Shown here piece by piece: positions 37,611 to 56,265 of a stretch of DNA of 64,000 nucleotides; the first letter of the stretch is position 1; each line of letters begins with the position of its first letter. Under the pieces are notes generated by a model that saw only the letters and a program-made list of their open reading frames with translations, was not told where the DNA came from and did no database searches. This DNA comes from Phytoseiulus persimilis (taxonomy: Eukaryota; Arthropoda; Arachnida; Mesostigmata; Phytoseiidae): the NCBI GenBank assembly GCA_037576195.1, contig CM075101.1:4526001-4590000 (forward strand). The letters are read 5' to 3'. Made by a program: the position numbers and the translations under genes.

Positions 37611-38406
37611 TATAATTGATATCAAATCAGCTGTTCTTGTGTTTGTAGTTGTTGTCGACAATAATCGGATACTTGTATGTAAATTTATCGGCGATTTCCA
37701 TATTCGGAATAATATGAATAAAACGTGAGGTGGAGTGGAGTGACGATCAACTTACATTTATTAAGCTACCAATCAAAGAATCCATCTGATCCGGGGCAAT
37801 TTCGAGGAAATATCAAAATTGAGAGAGGAAGGAAAGGACCAACAGACATTCAGACGGACAGACAGACAGGCAATCGATCACTTAAACGGACCGAAAAGAA
37901 GAAACGAAATGGTCTCGGCCTTCCCTGGAAACAGTTCAGCACTGCTCCGCGGCTCGAGTTTTGCCCGGAACGAAAAACTCATCGCTTGACCACGTCAAAA
38001 ATAGAGACAGAAACGAGGAAAAAAGTCATCGGGAGACGAATAGGCGGTAATTCTTCTGCGATGATCCAGTTTGGGAAGGCAGTTTTTATTTTGACGTGTG
38101 GCGTGTGATTTGAGAGAAGACATAATCTCTCGCTAAGGTATAATTATTTAGAGGGGAAAGACAGAGTTTAAGGTTTCGGAGCGGGACAACGGAGATAGAG
38201 GGGCGGAGACAGCGGCGGCAAGGAGGGGACAGAACCTAGCCGGCGTTGCGGTCACCGTGTTGTTTGTACGCAGCTCGGCGTATCAACATTCTTCCTCCTC
38301 ATTTCAAAGGTTTTCCATCGCATAGTTCCATCCATCCAACAGGATATTCTCGCATCAAGGTGTTGGTTCGTCGGTTGGTTAATTAAGAGTGGTTTGATAA
38401 AAAATT

Positions 38407-44175
<5,769 letters not shown>

Positions 44176-44988
44176 CTGGGCTGAGTGACGCTCCACGGAC
44201 CCCTTGGCAGTGGTGGGAGCAAGGATAGCAAGGGCAACCGACGAGGAACAGCTCTACGACTCTACAACAAACAACCGACGACCGACGACGATGGGGCGGT
44301 TACTCGAAAGCCAACGCCAAATGTTCCCTACCACGCCGCTAAAAAGAACCACAAACGCATCACACCGTTGGCGGCAGCGCGATTCCAGTCGTCAGTTTCA
44401 TCGATTTCCCCATTTGAGCTTCGTTCACGGCTCTTGGGGTTTGCCCGGACGGATGGATCCCGGAAAACATCCGAAGATGGACAGAACCTCAAGGGCGAGG
44501 TCGGGCGGAGCCGGCCATTCGGCAATTTGTGGAGTTTCTTAATGAGAAAAAAAAAGAATTGAACTTGAATAACCTTCACATGCTTCATGCAACACTGGAA
44601 AAACTCGAATACTTTGTCAAGTAATGATGAATTCCGGTGATAATCATCAGTGAAGAACTTTTTGTGGCGCGTTTCACTGATTGAATTTCTAGAGCTCGAG
44701 AGAACGAACCGCACTCGAACACCGGGGCATCATCGACCATGGATCATGGTTAGGGCTACAAATTTGTCGCGGTCAAAAAAGTGAATATCGCATGCGAGTC
44801 GCGGCAACGAATCGAAAAATCGCGGAAACTGAGTAAATCGCTCGGGAATCGTGAAGAGTGATAAGATCCTGTGTGTTCCGCAGCAAACTCTATGAAAACT
44901 GAGTACAAGGTGCAACTATGCAGAAACACCCTATCTTCTTCATTTGAACACAACATGAGCCCCTCGCAATACTTGAGAGGTACATGGG

Positions 44989-45215
44989 ACCACGGCCCCC
45001 CGAAATTCTTCAATGATATTGGGAAGGGTGGTCCACTTCGATGGAATAAATTGTTCCGCAAGGACTCCGTGTTATCAGGAAAATCTTCATAGGTTTGCAA
45101 ACCATGTTGATTGCGTCATGAAAAGCTCGCGACGACGATCATCATCATCGTTATCACATCCCTGCCCCTCCCCCAGGGAAAAGAAGCTTGGTGCGCCCCG
45201 TGCTATCGTACCCGA
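44989..45215 (+). mobile_element. Second, diverged copy of the MITE family
   Basis: This matches the minus-strand reading of the 33-kb element: both contain ATATTGGGAAGGGTGG, then ATCAGGAAAAT, AAACCATGTTGATTGCGTCA and CTCGCGACGA followed by a GATCATCATCA stretch. Its right end reads AAGCTTGGTGCGCCCC against AAGCTGGGTACGCCCC. The left end is worn and its exact border is uncertain. Confidence 0.75.
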
Positions 45216-48200
45216 AACAGAGAATCGCAGTTCCTCACAGTCAATACTTCGGGCAGCCCCATTGGGCTCTGGATGCTTGATGTTCCGGATAATGTACCGT
45301 CTCGAGGAACATATGCTTCGAATCGATGGATCGGATCGTATTTAAGTTGTCAGGCTCTTGACAGCCCAACGTTTCTGATTTTTCGAGACGCTTCCGGATC
45401 GACTAAAACAGGATCTAGCCATGGGACGGAGTGATCAGCATTCCAAAGTATGCACTGAGACTGCAAGAGTATCAGCTTCGGTCTGGCGGAATCAATCACG
45501 CGACTGATCGTCTACATTGCTAGGAATTTCATGTCCTGAGCCTGTCTTGACCGATCGATATTCGTCACAACTTTGTTCCGGGTTTTTCCATCGCTAAAAT
45601 CGCGTACCGTCATCCCATCACTTCGTTGGATAAGAAAGAGGTCGTCGCACAGATCTACTCGCTCGGAGTGCGGTCATTCCTGTCGAGCGAATATGTAGTG
45701 GGCGTTAGTTCAATATTTTCTCGGTCGATCCTACTTCGCTGACGGAGGCGAGGGATGATCCTTGGATGCCTATTCTCAAGAACAGAGAAACTTTCTCCTC
45801 GTTTTTGACGTCAGACCGAGGTAGAGTACAGCATCTAGGCAAGGATTTGTTACAGGCGGAGATATGGCTTTGGATTTTGAACGACCAACGCGCAGAAGAT
45901 GGAGCTGACGATAAGATTTGCGGAAGAAGTCGTTCGAGTCACATGCTTGGAGAGATCAAGATCTTCAGTGATAGCTTCTCTGAGATTTCGGGTCGATTGC
46001 ATTGTCGGAATCTTAGAACCTTGACTTTGGTATATGACGTCGTTGAGGACCACAATTACTCCCACGCGGCAGCGGCTTGCATATGCACGTTTCGCAGTCA
46101 CCGGCGAATCGAAGACAAGAGACGGTGTTCCACGGGACTCTGGATGTGCTGATAATGTTGGGACCACAGGGGATTAGTTTTCTGACAGCCAAGGATCGAT
46201 TCATGAGGGAGTTCGTGGTCCATCCACTTGTTGTGGGCTGTATGCCGATCTTCTCGAGTATTTCGACGGGGGAAGACTGTTCATTGCGATCATGCAATGC
46301 CACAGTGAAAAACTCTGCACCAACTCAGTTCCCAAGTCCCCTCCGGAGCCCACGTATACCACACATACAGCATTCTCGTGGGGCCATTCCCTCCCCATCA
46401 ACCGGTCGCGGCGCGCCAGTCTAGTTTAGACCTGATGAATGGTGATCGAGCTGAGAAATCAGGGATGATGAGAAGCCCTTGAGAATCGGTCCTCCAGAAT
46501 CGAAGCTTTGAACCGGAGGAAAGTTTCTATGGAGTTGAGCTGTGTAGAACATTCTACGAGTTTTCAGCTTCTTCTCAGTTCTTGAAGGGAGCAGGGAAGC
46601 CTTCGAAATGCAGGTTTTCCAGGCTCTCAGCGTGGTGGGGGATGAATAACCTCCAACTCGAAATTTGCGAATTTATCTAAGAGTCGGAACAGAGAGCCTC
46701 GCCACAGCATTGCGTTCGGGGCAGATAGCCCTCAGACAGCTCTCGGATGGTCCTTGTCGTTGTTATACCGCTAGTATTCCATCCAACCATTTGAACCATT
46801 TCATCGAACATTCCTCTCTCTGGGACTATCAAACGCTGATGTTTTGAACAACGCGGATCCTCGTGAATTTCCACAGTACTGCAGACCATCGGTAATTCTG
46901 CGCTCCCGTCAACACTGAGGCGAATATTCCAAAGGGGGGACGTCGGCGCTAGGCTATGCTGTACGAGGCGGAGAATCTGCATCGTACGAACTTCGGCCGA
47001 ACCTGAAGCTTTCTCTGTCAAGCCGTCAGACGGGCTCCCGCGATCTCCAACTTCTGCGCTTTATAAGTGGATAGCGTTCGAAGATGCAGGATTCGAGCAA
47101 TCAAATGTGTAACCTGAAGGGACCATCGAAACCTTACAGCCGGGAACCTGCAATCCGAACCCAGAGAGCACATTGAAGGTTGCGGCTCGTCTCGATCAGA
47201 TCATCTCTACAATACCAGTCCCCAGCAATTAGAGTCCATGTGCCCGAAAAATCAACTTCCACTGAGCACGAAATCGCCACCGATTCCACGTGCGTTCACA
47301 ACCACGCTTATGATTCGGCTGCTTGAGCTCCATGAGACCTATGTGATCCGCATCTAGTATATAGTTGTTCGGCAATTAGCTCTATGATGGGAAGCCATAG
47401 TCCGCGCTCAGCGATGAGTGTATTCGCCACGGTCTACTTCAAACCCTCCCTCGATGAGTGCGCGAATGTTGGTTATGCATTTGGAATACATATGCGAGCG
47501 TCTGAAAGATGATAGCTCGCTGACAACATGTTCGATCATAAGCATGCTTGATAACGTATAAGCTCTCCGCGTGGAAACGTTCGAGAGCTCGTTCGAAATT
47601 CGGCATATTTTTGGCCTTACCGACTGAAGTGACCAAATCAATATCTCCTCGGTAATGTACAATCGAAGGAGGATGCAAACTCTTGGGATTCGACTGTTTT
47701 CACACCCGAAGGATAACACCAGAGTCGCTATTCAGCGAGGTTCTTTAATTAGCTGAGGACAGAGAATACAAAGGTTTTCCAAGTGCATCAAGGAGCAGTT
47801 CAGATTCGGCCGAGAGAAGATTTACGATAATTTCCGAGACAATATTAGAGGGCAGCCTTGCGGTCCTGATATCAGATCTGAGATCGTTGAAACAGTGAAG
47901 GGAATTAACAATGGGGAGTTTCGGGAAAAATACGTCGTTCCCTCTAGCTGTCGACGACAAAAGTGGGGGCGCGGGCCCTGAAGACATTTTCAGTGGGACA
48001 CTGATTCTGAGAAGCTCTCGAGGCGACTTCCAGGAGATCAGATGAGAGCACCTTCTGTACAAGGCCGATCGTCTCGAAGTGTTCGGCGGTAGCACCGAAG
48101 ACTCACGAAACATTTCTCTACCGACCGGTGACGTGAAATTATTTTTGCTGGCGCTGCTCCTCGAGATGCCAATTTTTCGACAGACGAATGAGTTGTCTGC

Positions 48201-49890
48201 TGATCCCATAGTAGAAGCCGGAAACCGAAGACCGCATTCAAGAAATCGTGTCGAGTCAGTGTCAAGAGCAGGGATTGGCGGGCACAGAGAGCCTGGAACG
48301 CGGGCACAAAGACCCACGCGCGGGCTGCACTACGCCCACCCCTGGTAAAGAGGGTATTCTGCTCTTTCAGAAGGGAGCTCCATCCGGAATCGGTATGGCG
48401 CTGCATCGTGGAGACTCATCCCACCATCAGAATCAGCCCAAACTGTTGTGCTGACTAGAGTACCTTCCCGCGAGTTTACAGCCAAATCTATGTATCCGAG
48501 GACATGAATGGAGCTTGTAGGGTGGATGTGTGCACGACGAATCTGAGGAAGGAGCTGTCGAGAAACGGTCGAGATCGACATTCCTCTGCTTGTACGTGTT
48601 GCGCTTTTCGTGCACTGATCACGTTTCCACCCTACCTAATCCATTCGCATTCGCCCCTCGTAGTTGGCGGCGCGTGGCACGTTTGTGGTGCTCAGCTTGA
48701 CACTGGATGTTGATATCTTGAGAGTACACGATTGCCCCCACAGGAAGCTACGGAACAAATTCCCGCACAGAGAGCACGGAAATTCTGTAGAATGCATTTC
48801 AAGGGAACTCACAGGAGGGCTGGTGAAGAGAAGCCAAGAGTTAGGGCGGCGGGAGTATCATTCAAAGTGATGATCTCTACTGATATGAGACGGTGTCCCG
48901 GGCGGCTCCCGACCATGGCTCGAGCGTGTCACTCATGTCGGCTGAGGCTTGGAATAAATGTTCTGTTGCCCGGACGATGAGAAATCAATCGTTCGACACT
49001 TAGGTCCAAAACCTGACGGAAGCGACAGCCACCAGACGCTCGTAATCATCTCCAGATCTTCCACACATTTGAGCTCGGTTGAGAACTGAGAAGACAGAAT
49101 TTCAGCCCAAGCGTTTCTTTGTCTTTCCATCTCGTTCTTTTCTAATGTGCAGTCTCTGATTCCAAAGATGAGGGGTTCCGCCATTTCGCGAGTAGCCCCG
49201 ACAGCCGGAAAAACCGGGATCTCAACACTCTCATGTTAGGGACAGATATGTTTCGTTCAATACGTCCATCATCCAAAGTTCCTCATGCGATAGGTCAGCT
49301 ATACGATGAGTTTTTCTACATCAGAAGTTCTCTTTGAGCCAGACTTCAATGTAAACAGGACTTCGGAACTATTTGAGGTAGGAATCAGTTCCACAATGTC
49401 TTGACTGGAAGGCAAGATAGCAAGTTTCATTCATCAGGTCCATCCACGTGCCGTTCAAAGATAGATTTGAACGAATCCGAGGGACGAGCACCCGACATTT
49501 CGGCATACTTCGTCAAGAGTCACCGATGTCATTTCTGAATACCGGCTGCCGAAGCCGGCCGATATGAATGACATCTTGTGGCTCTCTTCTACTGTATTGC
49601 CTCCCGTTTCAGCTTTCTCCTGTGAAAGAAGTTATTGTGTCAGAATGTGGTCACTGAACCTGGCCCTTCGGCGCCCTTCGATGCCATTGGGCGACAGTTC
49701 GACCTCTATGCTTCCTCAAGAAGAATGAGGAGCTCGTGAAATCTACTCGAAGGAAGTGAAACTTACGTAATCAGCCCCAAGATGGAAGGCCAACCTATCC
49801 CGGGTCCGGGTCTCTTCTGACAGCCACCAGCGGATCGAATCGAGAGGCCTTGCCGCCAGCTTCGGGCTCATTTTCTGAGGGTTGTTGAAG
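45216..49890. other. Region without an assigned gene
   Basis: Long open frames occur on both strands, for example minus 47745-48317 (FFPKLPIVNSLHCFNDLRSD), but the longest begins at GTG rather than ATG and none matches a family I know. I see no repeats or RNA genes. Confidence 0.35.
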
Positions 49891-49894
49891 CCGG

Positions 49895-51211
49895 TCAAGG
49901 AGTCCGAGGGGCTGGTGAACAGGAATACGATCGCGAGGGAAATGGCTGAGTTCTAGATGTAGGATCTTGGTAGATAGAAGAGGTCCCCGGTTCCACCCGT
50001 TCTTGCGGAGTCGCTGGAACGAAGCTCTGCATTCTCATCACAGCCATGCACGTGCGCTCGCATTTCCCGACCGATACCGACAGGTACGGATGGACAGGGA
50101 CGGGCATGATCACGTATCTCAGGTTGATACATACCGAGATCGCAACTGAGACGAGGAAGCAGAGTCGCGCGCCTAGGGAGAGTATTCCCAGTTCAATATT
50201 CCTCCCTTCTCCGTTTCGGTCGAGGAACGCGTATTCAAGGAGTTTGAATAACGAGAACGAACCTTCCGCTTTGACCAACGAGAGGCCGCGGGGGAACGCA
50301 GGACGCCGACGGAAAAGACTCCGAGGAAGGGTCCCCCGTCTCCCGCAACAACGGCATTCGTCGCCTGAAGCACGTTGCCCATGTCCTCGGCGGCGAGCAC
50401 GAGTCCAATCGAGAGAAGGCCACAGACAACCCGTGGAGAGATTATTGTTTTTTGAGAAACTGTAATGAACTCTAATCGTATCTATTTCGATGCTCTATTG
50501 GGTGGCGAGAGCGAGTTTATGGCGATAGCGAAATCGACTCACCGTGATGATGCGCGCTCCAGTGCTGTTCGGGATGTCGGGCCAGACGGGGAAGATCACG
50601 TCCACGAAAATCACGTTCGCCAGTGAGTTGACAGCCGAAGAGATCGAGCTGGAAATCGACGGAGCTTTATTCCTTCTGAGACCGCAGAGATATTTCTGAT
50701 CATCCCGTCGTTTCTTCCTTGACCTACGAACCTCGAAAGCCGTGAGCGACCCACCGTTGTAGAATAGAGGAACGAAGAGGTGGACGGTCATTAGTATGAC
50801 GGAGAGATACGACAGCATCGTGGAGAGATACGTCGTACCGTGCTGGTGTATCTCCGCCGCGTTTCCTGTGAATCAGAGCATCTTCGAGTTGAGCGAAGAG
50901 AGGGGAACCGATTTATCTCAGCACGATTTCCCCCAGGATAACCTCAGCATACTTACCGAGTACGCAGGAGGCGCAGATGAATGACGCCATCAATGAGGTG
51001 CTGTCCAGCACCGGTGGTAGCTAGTCATCCGCGGCTAGCAGCTGTCGAATCGTGGTTTGGCGCCGCCCTTGAACGCCCCGTAGAGCCCGATAGCTCCCGA
51101 GGTGACTATCATCGCCATGAAGACGAAGTAGTCTAACTAAGTGAACCTGGCTACGAGCTCCTGGGCGCTCACGATGGCGGAATCCATTCCTGGATTGAAG
51201 TGCTGGGCCAT
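49895..51211 (-). pseudogene. Broken sodium-coupled solute symporter (SLC5, SMCT-like)
   Basis: Four blocks resemble SLC5 sodium/monocarboxylate symporters, which carry solutes across the plasma membrane with sodium. Block 1 (50957-51211) reads MAQHFNPGMDSAIVSAQ, then LDYFVFMAMIVTSGAIGLYG and STSLMASFICASCVLG, with in-frame stops before LDYF and inside the ADD-LPPV segment. Block 2 (50732-50865) is GNAAEIHQHGTTY, then LFVPLFYNGGSLTAFE. Block 3 (50543-50648) is SSISSAVNSLANVIFVD. Block 4 (about 49900-50440) is GNVLQATNAVVAGDGGPFLG, then a frameshift near 50280, ending VPVHPYLSVSVGKCE. Splice sites around blocks 1-3 still look normal. The middle of the protein, roughly the helices between blocks 2 and 3, is absent. 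Two stops, a frameshift and a deletion all point to a dead copy. Confidence 0.8.
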
Positions 51212-51769
51212 TTCGTGGATTTTTCCGATTCTCAGAGATGGGCTATGAGTGAACTGAAGGCTTCAGTCTGCTTCGGAGCGTTCTGAATCTTCGGAGATAC
51301 CTCCGATCGAAAGTCTCAATGCTGGTGCAATATTGGGTCCCAAAGGCCTAGCAGAAACTCGGACTTGAGTGGAGTGAAAGGAACACTCTTCGTCAATGAT
51401 TGAGTCGAAGTCTGTGATTCTAAGGGGTCAGGTCGTCTCCTTGAACGCGCCGAAGGAAATAAGGGTTCGAGCACCTCGCATGCGTAGCAGATCCATCCGC
51501 AGTTTCCTCCAAGCCCTGTTGAAACGGTTTCTCGCAGGATTCTGAGAGTCTGCCCGCAAGCACTATCTCGACTCAATCGTTGAAACTCGAGTAATCCGCG
51601 GTATAAGTCTTCATCGTCCAGACGATCGTCCATCCGATGGAATCTGCGACGTGAGCATTTGAATGAAATCACTCTCTAGAACATGGGTCGTCGTAGGTTT
51701 TGACGACCCGTGTTTCAGGGGTTCAGGGTGCTACGGGGTGGCAAATCTTCGTTCTCGCCATGCGTCCGC

Positions 51770-52330
51770 GCAGATTCCGTCTCGATGTGATCTCAGTTTT
51801 CCTTCCGTTTCGCCATACTTCGCTGATGATTCCACCTCGATCTGATCAAACTTCGCCCTCGTGCTGACCGTTCTTCGGTGATGATTCCGCCCCGAGTTGG
51901 TCATCCTTTCTCCTCGATCTCACCTTACTTCTAGGCGTCAACAGAGGTGATTCCGGGGTCGATTCGATCATTCTTTCGGGGTCCATTGAAGTTATTCCGA
52001 GGACAATCTGACCATATTGCTGGGGTTCTATTCAGATGATTCCGGGGGCTATCTGACCATACTTTTCGGAGCCCATGGGTCGAGTATGTTCAGATCGACC
52101 CCGGAACCATCTACATGGACCCCCAGAAGTCAGGTCGGGTCGATTCCGATAGACCACTAGAAATATGGTCAGATCGACCTCGGAATCACCTCCATGGACC
52201 TCAGGAAGTACGCTCAGGTCCGCCTGGGAATAACTTTCGTGGACCCTCAAACCTACGGTCAGATCGAGGCCGAATCATCACCGGAGCATGGTTGGAACGA
52301 GGGAAAAGTATGATCAGACCGTAACGAAAG
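51770..52330. repeat. Inverted array of about 50-bp units
   Basis: Left of about 52085, units carry GATGATTCC(A/G)CC-type sequence followed by ATCTGACCATA. Right of it, the same unit appears reversed, as TATGGTCAGATCGACC, CGGAATCACC and CATGGACC. Several imperfect copies lie on each side, so the two halves could fold back on each other. No coding gene overlaps. Confidence 0.75.
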
Positions 52331-55300
52331 TATCTTCAGAGTACCGTGAGAACGAGCAAATGCAACCTCAGGCTCCATTCGGCACCACTCGGCGACCTCT
52401 GGGGTGCCAATATCGGAAAATTTCGACTGCCCCGGCTCCAGCTGCTCAGGAATGCAGAACTGGCACGCCCTGTAGTTCACCCATGGTTTAAAGCGAAGAA
52501 ACCGCCAACCTAGCCCCACGAATCCGAAGAAGAGAGTACGAAAATTCGGAGATTCCGATCCTCGGCAAGCACTCATTCGTGGAGGCTCCGACCGAAGTTT
52601 CGCAAGACATCTACCAACAGCTGCTCACGTCCCATTCGGGTCATCCCAAGTGAGTAGAGCTGTGGAGCTCTGTCGATACCCGGGCACCGATCGGGTCGGA
52701 CGCAATGGATTAGACCGGAACTCGGAATCAGGCATTTATCGCCTCGCCGAAACAACCTGATTGCTTTAATGATTCACATCTGCTTTCCAAAACGATTGAA
52801 CGAGATTCCAGCGCAGCAGAAAACTCAGGGGATCCGTCGAACACATTATACGCATCGAACCGACTAGTTCGCGAGCCTTCGGAGTCGAGAATTTCGAATA
52901 CCAGCCTCGGTTTCGTGGGACCTGACCATCTATATCGGAACTCCTTTGATTAGTGGGTTATCGAAAATTGGGTATCTCCTCATGAAGCTGCTCTGCGAGA
53001 GGGATCAACATATGTAGTCTATCAGGGGTCGAGAGATAGTTTCGCGGAGTCGAACGGAGGCGGCTCGGCTCCCGCTTAACCCCGGACGAAGCTTATCGAC
53101 GAACCTCGGTCATGTCGCAAGTCCTTGACGACACTTCGAAACCTCACCATCTTAGAGACCTCGGGAGCTACATCACGACAAGAATCCTGAAGTATGAGAC
53201 ACTATGTAAACAAAAGTGCTCCTTAAATGAATTACTGTGTGATACGGAAGATTTTTGAATAGAGAAAGGTTCGGAGCCGTCCTCCGCTAGCTCAGCGATT
53301 CCAGGATCAAGTTCCGCCACCCGATACATCACGCCAACTTAAATGGAGGCAAACGACGGAGGATATCGGTCCGGTTATTGTGGGTTACCAACGACGATAC
53401 AGAAAGCTGCAATCGAGCCTGGAGAGACAGCTCTCTCGGACCGTAGTTTTGAGAGACCGGGCTGACGATGTTCGAAGCAGTGCATCCATTCCATCGCGAG
53501 GACATTCCTATGCAGCCTCTCGTATGTGATTCATAATTCCATCTATCCATATAGGGAGATGGATGAATGATTATCTGATGGCTGAGTCTATAAGTCCTCA
53601 TGGCGATGATGCATAATTCATTATAACACCGATGCATCTGCCCATAAATCCATGGATTGATGGACGATGACTAATGAATAATGCCTGAGCTTTCCAGCTC
53701 TAGTCATAACGTTATGCAGATGGCGTTATAGATTTGGAGTACCTATAAAGGTTGTGTTGATGACGAAGTCGTCGAGTTCAAGTGCTCGACGGCTCTCAGT
53801 CCGAATCTCGGCCCACCCCAACGAGGGAAGGATTGTCCTGTATCGAGGATTGTGTGACTTGTAGCGATTCCGCGAAGACGAAAGTGCACCCCAGTGCGTG
53901 ATCGGGGATCGAACGTCTCTCCCTTCTGCAAGTCGCAGTGAGTAGTGCGGGGATTGCCGCTGTGCAGCTCCGTGTATTTCGAACCGAAACACAGAATACT
54001 TATTACCGAAGGGGATTCGTGCTTTCCATTCTCAGTCCATATACCATTGATTGGTATGCTACACTTTTTAGAGGTTTCATTGACACCACTCAGAGAATAA
54101 CAACATCCGGGAAAACTCGGCATTGCTCCAAATCTCCGAGGCACGCTCTCCGGCCACGTGTCTCCGTTATTGAGGATACGATAACTACACATTTTACCAT
54201 TTTTTTTTTTTTCGGCAATGAAAGCACCTATTGCGTCGCGGTTGGCCTCAGTTACATTCCTGCTTGGCAGTTAAAGGTGCGGCTCGCTTTCGATGGAATT
54301 CGGAGACTTTGCTCCTAAACTTCATTGTTTTGTTGATGTTGTTTGTTAACGGCATTGACACACATTATACTCCATCAAACCGTCGAACTGACAAGAACCC
54401 AAGAAGAATCAATATGTCCGATTCAAGTCATGGACGTCAGCTTGTTGAGCTGCGGAGAGTTGAGGTTGCGCGCTTTGCTGCGACATGGAATCAAGGATGA
54501 GATCGGGGAGGGCACAATCGGAGAGCGTTCAGCTTCATTTGGCCATCCCCTCCATAGCTCGACGGATCGGACCGAGCTCGAAACAAACGGCCGACGAGCT
54601 CTCAGCTCTGGAGAGTTTCTCCGAGATAATGGTTTCGCCAGGAATCGCATGTGTAACCGAAATCCCCGGAGGAGAGAGATAATGACTTAAATGGTTTTCC
54701 AGCTGAATGGAGAATACCTGAACGTGAGAGACGTCTTCGGTAGATGATCCACGATTCTTCGGTCATGGTCTCCTGAGGTCTCTGATAGTGGATCACGTTC
54801 CTCTTACCAGAGCTCCTGAGGCTGCCGTATCTCCTAGATCCTGTAAGCCTGAAATCGCGGCTGACCAGCTTTCCCCGCCCGAAACCTGTCAGGGAGCTGT
54901 TTGAAGCTCATCCCCAATTGGCAGAGATCATCATTCCGGACTCCGGGCGCTGTCTCTCTCACGTTCGGGCTCCTCAATGCACCGCTATATCTCGCTCCTC
55001 CGTACCCCCAATGAATAATGAAAACGATACGGCACAGGACTCGTCAGCGGCCATGGGATGAATCACGACTGCGCAGAAAGGCTGATAATGCATGTGGAAC
55101 ACTCGGATGCCGTCCTCTTGATCACACCAGCTCTGAGAAACGACCAGAAGAGAGGTAACCGGGAAAGCCAAGACGCCCCTCTTCCGAGATTCTTGAAAAG
55201 CAGCGCCCGAAGCGGAGCGCCGCTTCTACGATCGATCTCTGCGTGAAGGTCTTCGACAGGTTTTTTTGGATGGTAAGTGGTTTCACGTAACCACTGAGCT

Positions 55301-55688
55301 TCTGTCTTGATCCTTCCTGGGCGGAGGAGTACTTTGAGGTCTATTGAATTTTGAAGGAGATTCGAGCCACTCCAGAAGTGAGGTGGACTCTTGCAGGATC
55401 TGTTGATTTTCACAAGCGACCATGAGACTGTCACAGGACGTGCCCAAGGCGGTTGAGAGCGGGGCTGCATGCTCGCCATCCCCAAGAAAAAACTTCTGAC
55501 GGAACATGCGTCCACCATAGAGTTCGTCTACATCGTTCCTTTGCTCTACCCTTCGCGCTGTGAAACGAGCTCACTCGTCGTGTTCCTCGGTCCGAGTTCA
55601 CACCGCCAGGGGAAGGGCAATAAGAACGCTGAAGAAAAAATACAGCTTCTGCTGAAAAAGAATCTTGCCTTGCCGACAAGAATCTGAC
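52331..55688. other. Region without an assigned gene
   Basis: No frame resembles a known protein. There is a run of about 14 T near 54200. A minus frame of 151 codons at 55063-55518 (KKPVEDLHAEIDRRSGAPL) is unsupported by neighbours or splice logic. Confidence 0.35.
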
Positions 55689-55694
55689 TTTATT
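55689..55694 (-). terminator. Candidate poly(A) signal for KDM6
   Basis: TTTATT on the plus strand gives AATAAA on the minus strand about 570 bases past the KDM6 stop codon. Confidence 0.45.
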
Positions 55695-56265
55695 CGATTT
55701 CGTCTTCCTTCGACTCGCAATTCCGGAGTTTGTTACAGGACCACTTGTTGTCTTTATACATGTCTATATGGCGTTCGCTAACATCCGGATCAAGGCATCT
55801 ACATTTTTTGGTATGCCAGTGACACCGTTATCAGAAATGGAGGGATGAATCCTTAGATGATTTAGTGTTCAATGATGCAGACGCTCTCAAATATACTCGC
55901 TTAAAGATACAATAAGAATATCAATGATGCTCGTGATCGACTTCGAGATGGGGGAAAGATATAACAGCAGAATATCAGACTTGTTTCGCAGTAAATCTGA
56001 CATCGTTTCTCAGTGAAGACTCTACTGAACGATAAGTGGATGAATTGAAATATTAGGCATTCCTTCCGTAACATCTACTTAATTTAGAAGATAATAACAG
56101 TTCATATTACACCAGTCGGCCACACTCAGGCGATTCCGTCGTCAAACTTGGAAACGTCTAGAAGTTGCTGTAGTTTCTCTCTCGCGTTTCTAGCTGTTAT
56201 ATCCGCTGCGATTCGAGATATGCCAAGGAGTCCAGGAGCGACGACAGCTCCTTCAGTTCCTACTG

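Noticed and set aside
47745..48317. Minus-strand frame of 190 codons
   Set aside because: It starts at GTG, overlaps another long frame and resembles no family; kept as unresolved.
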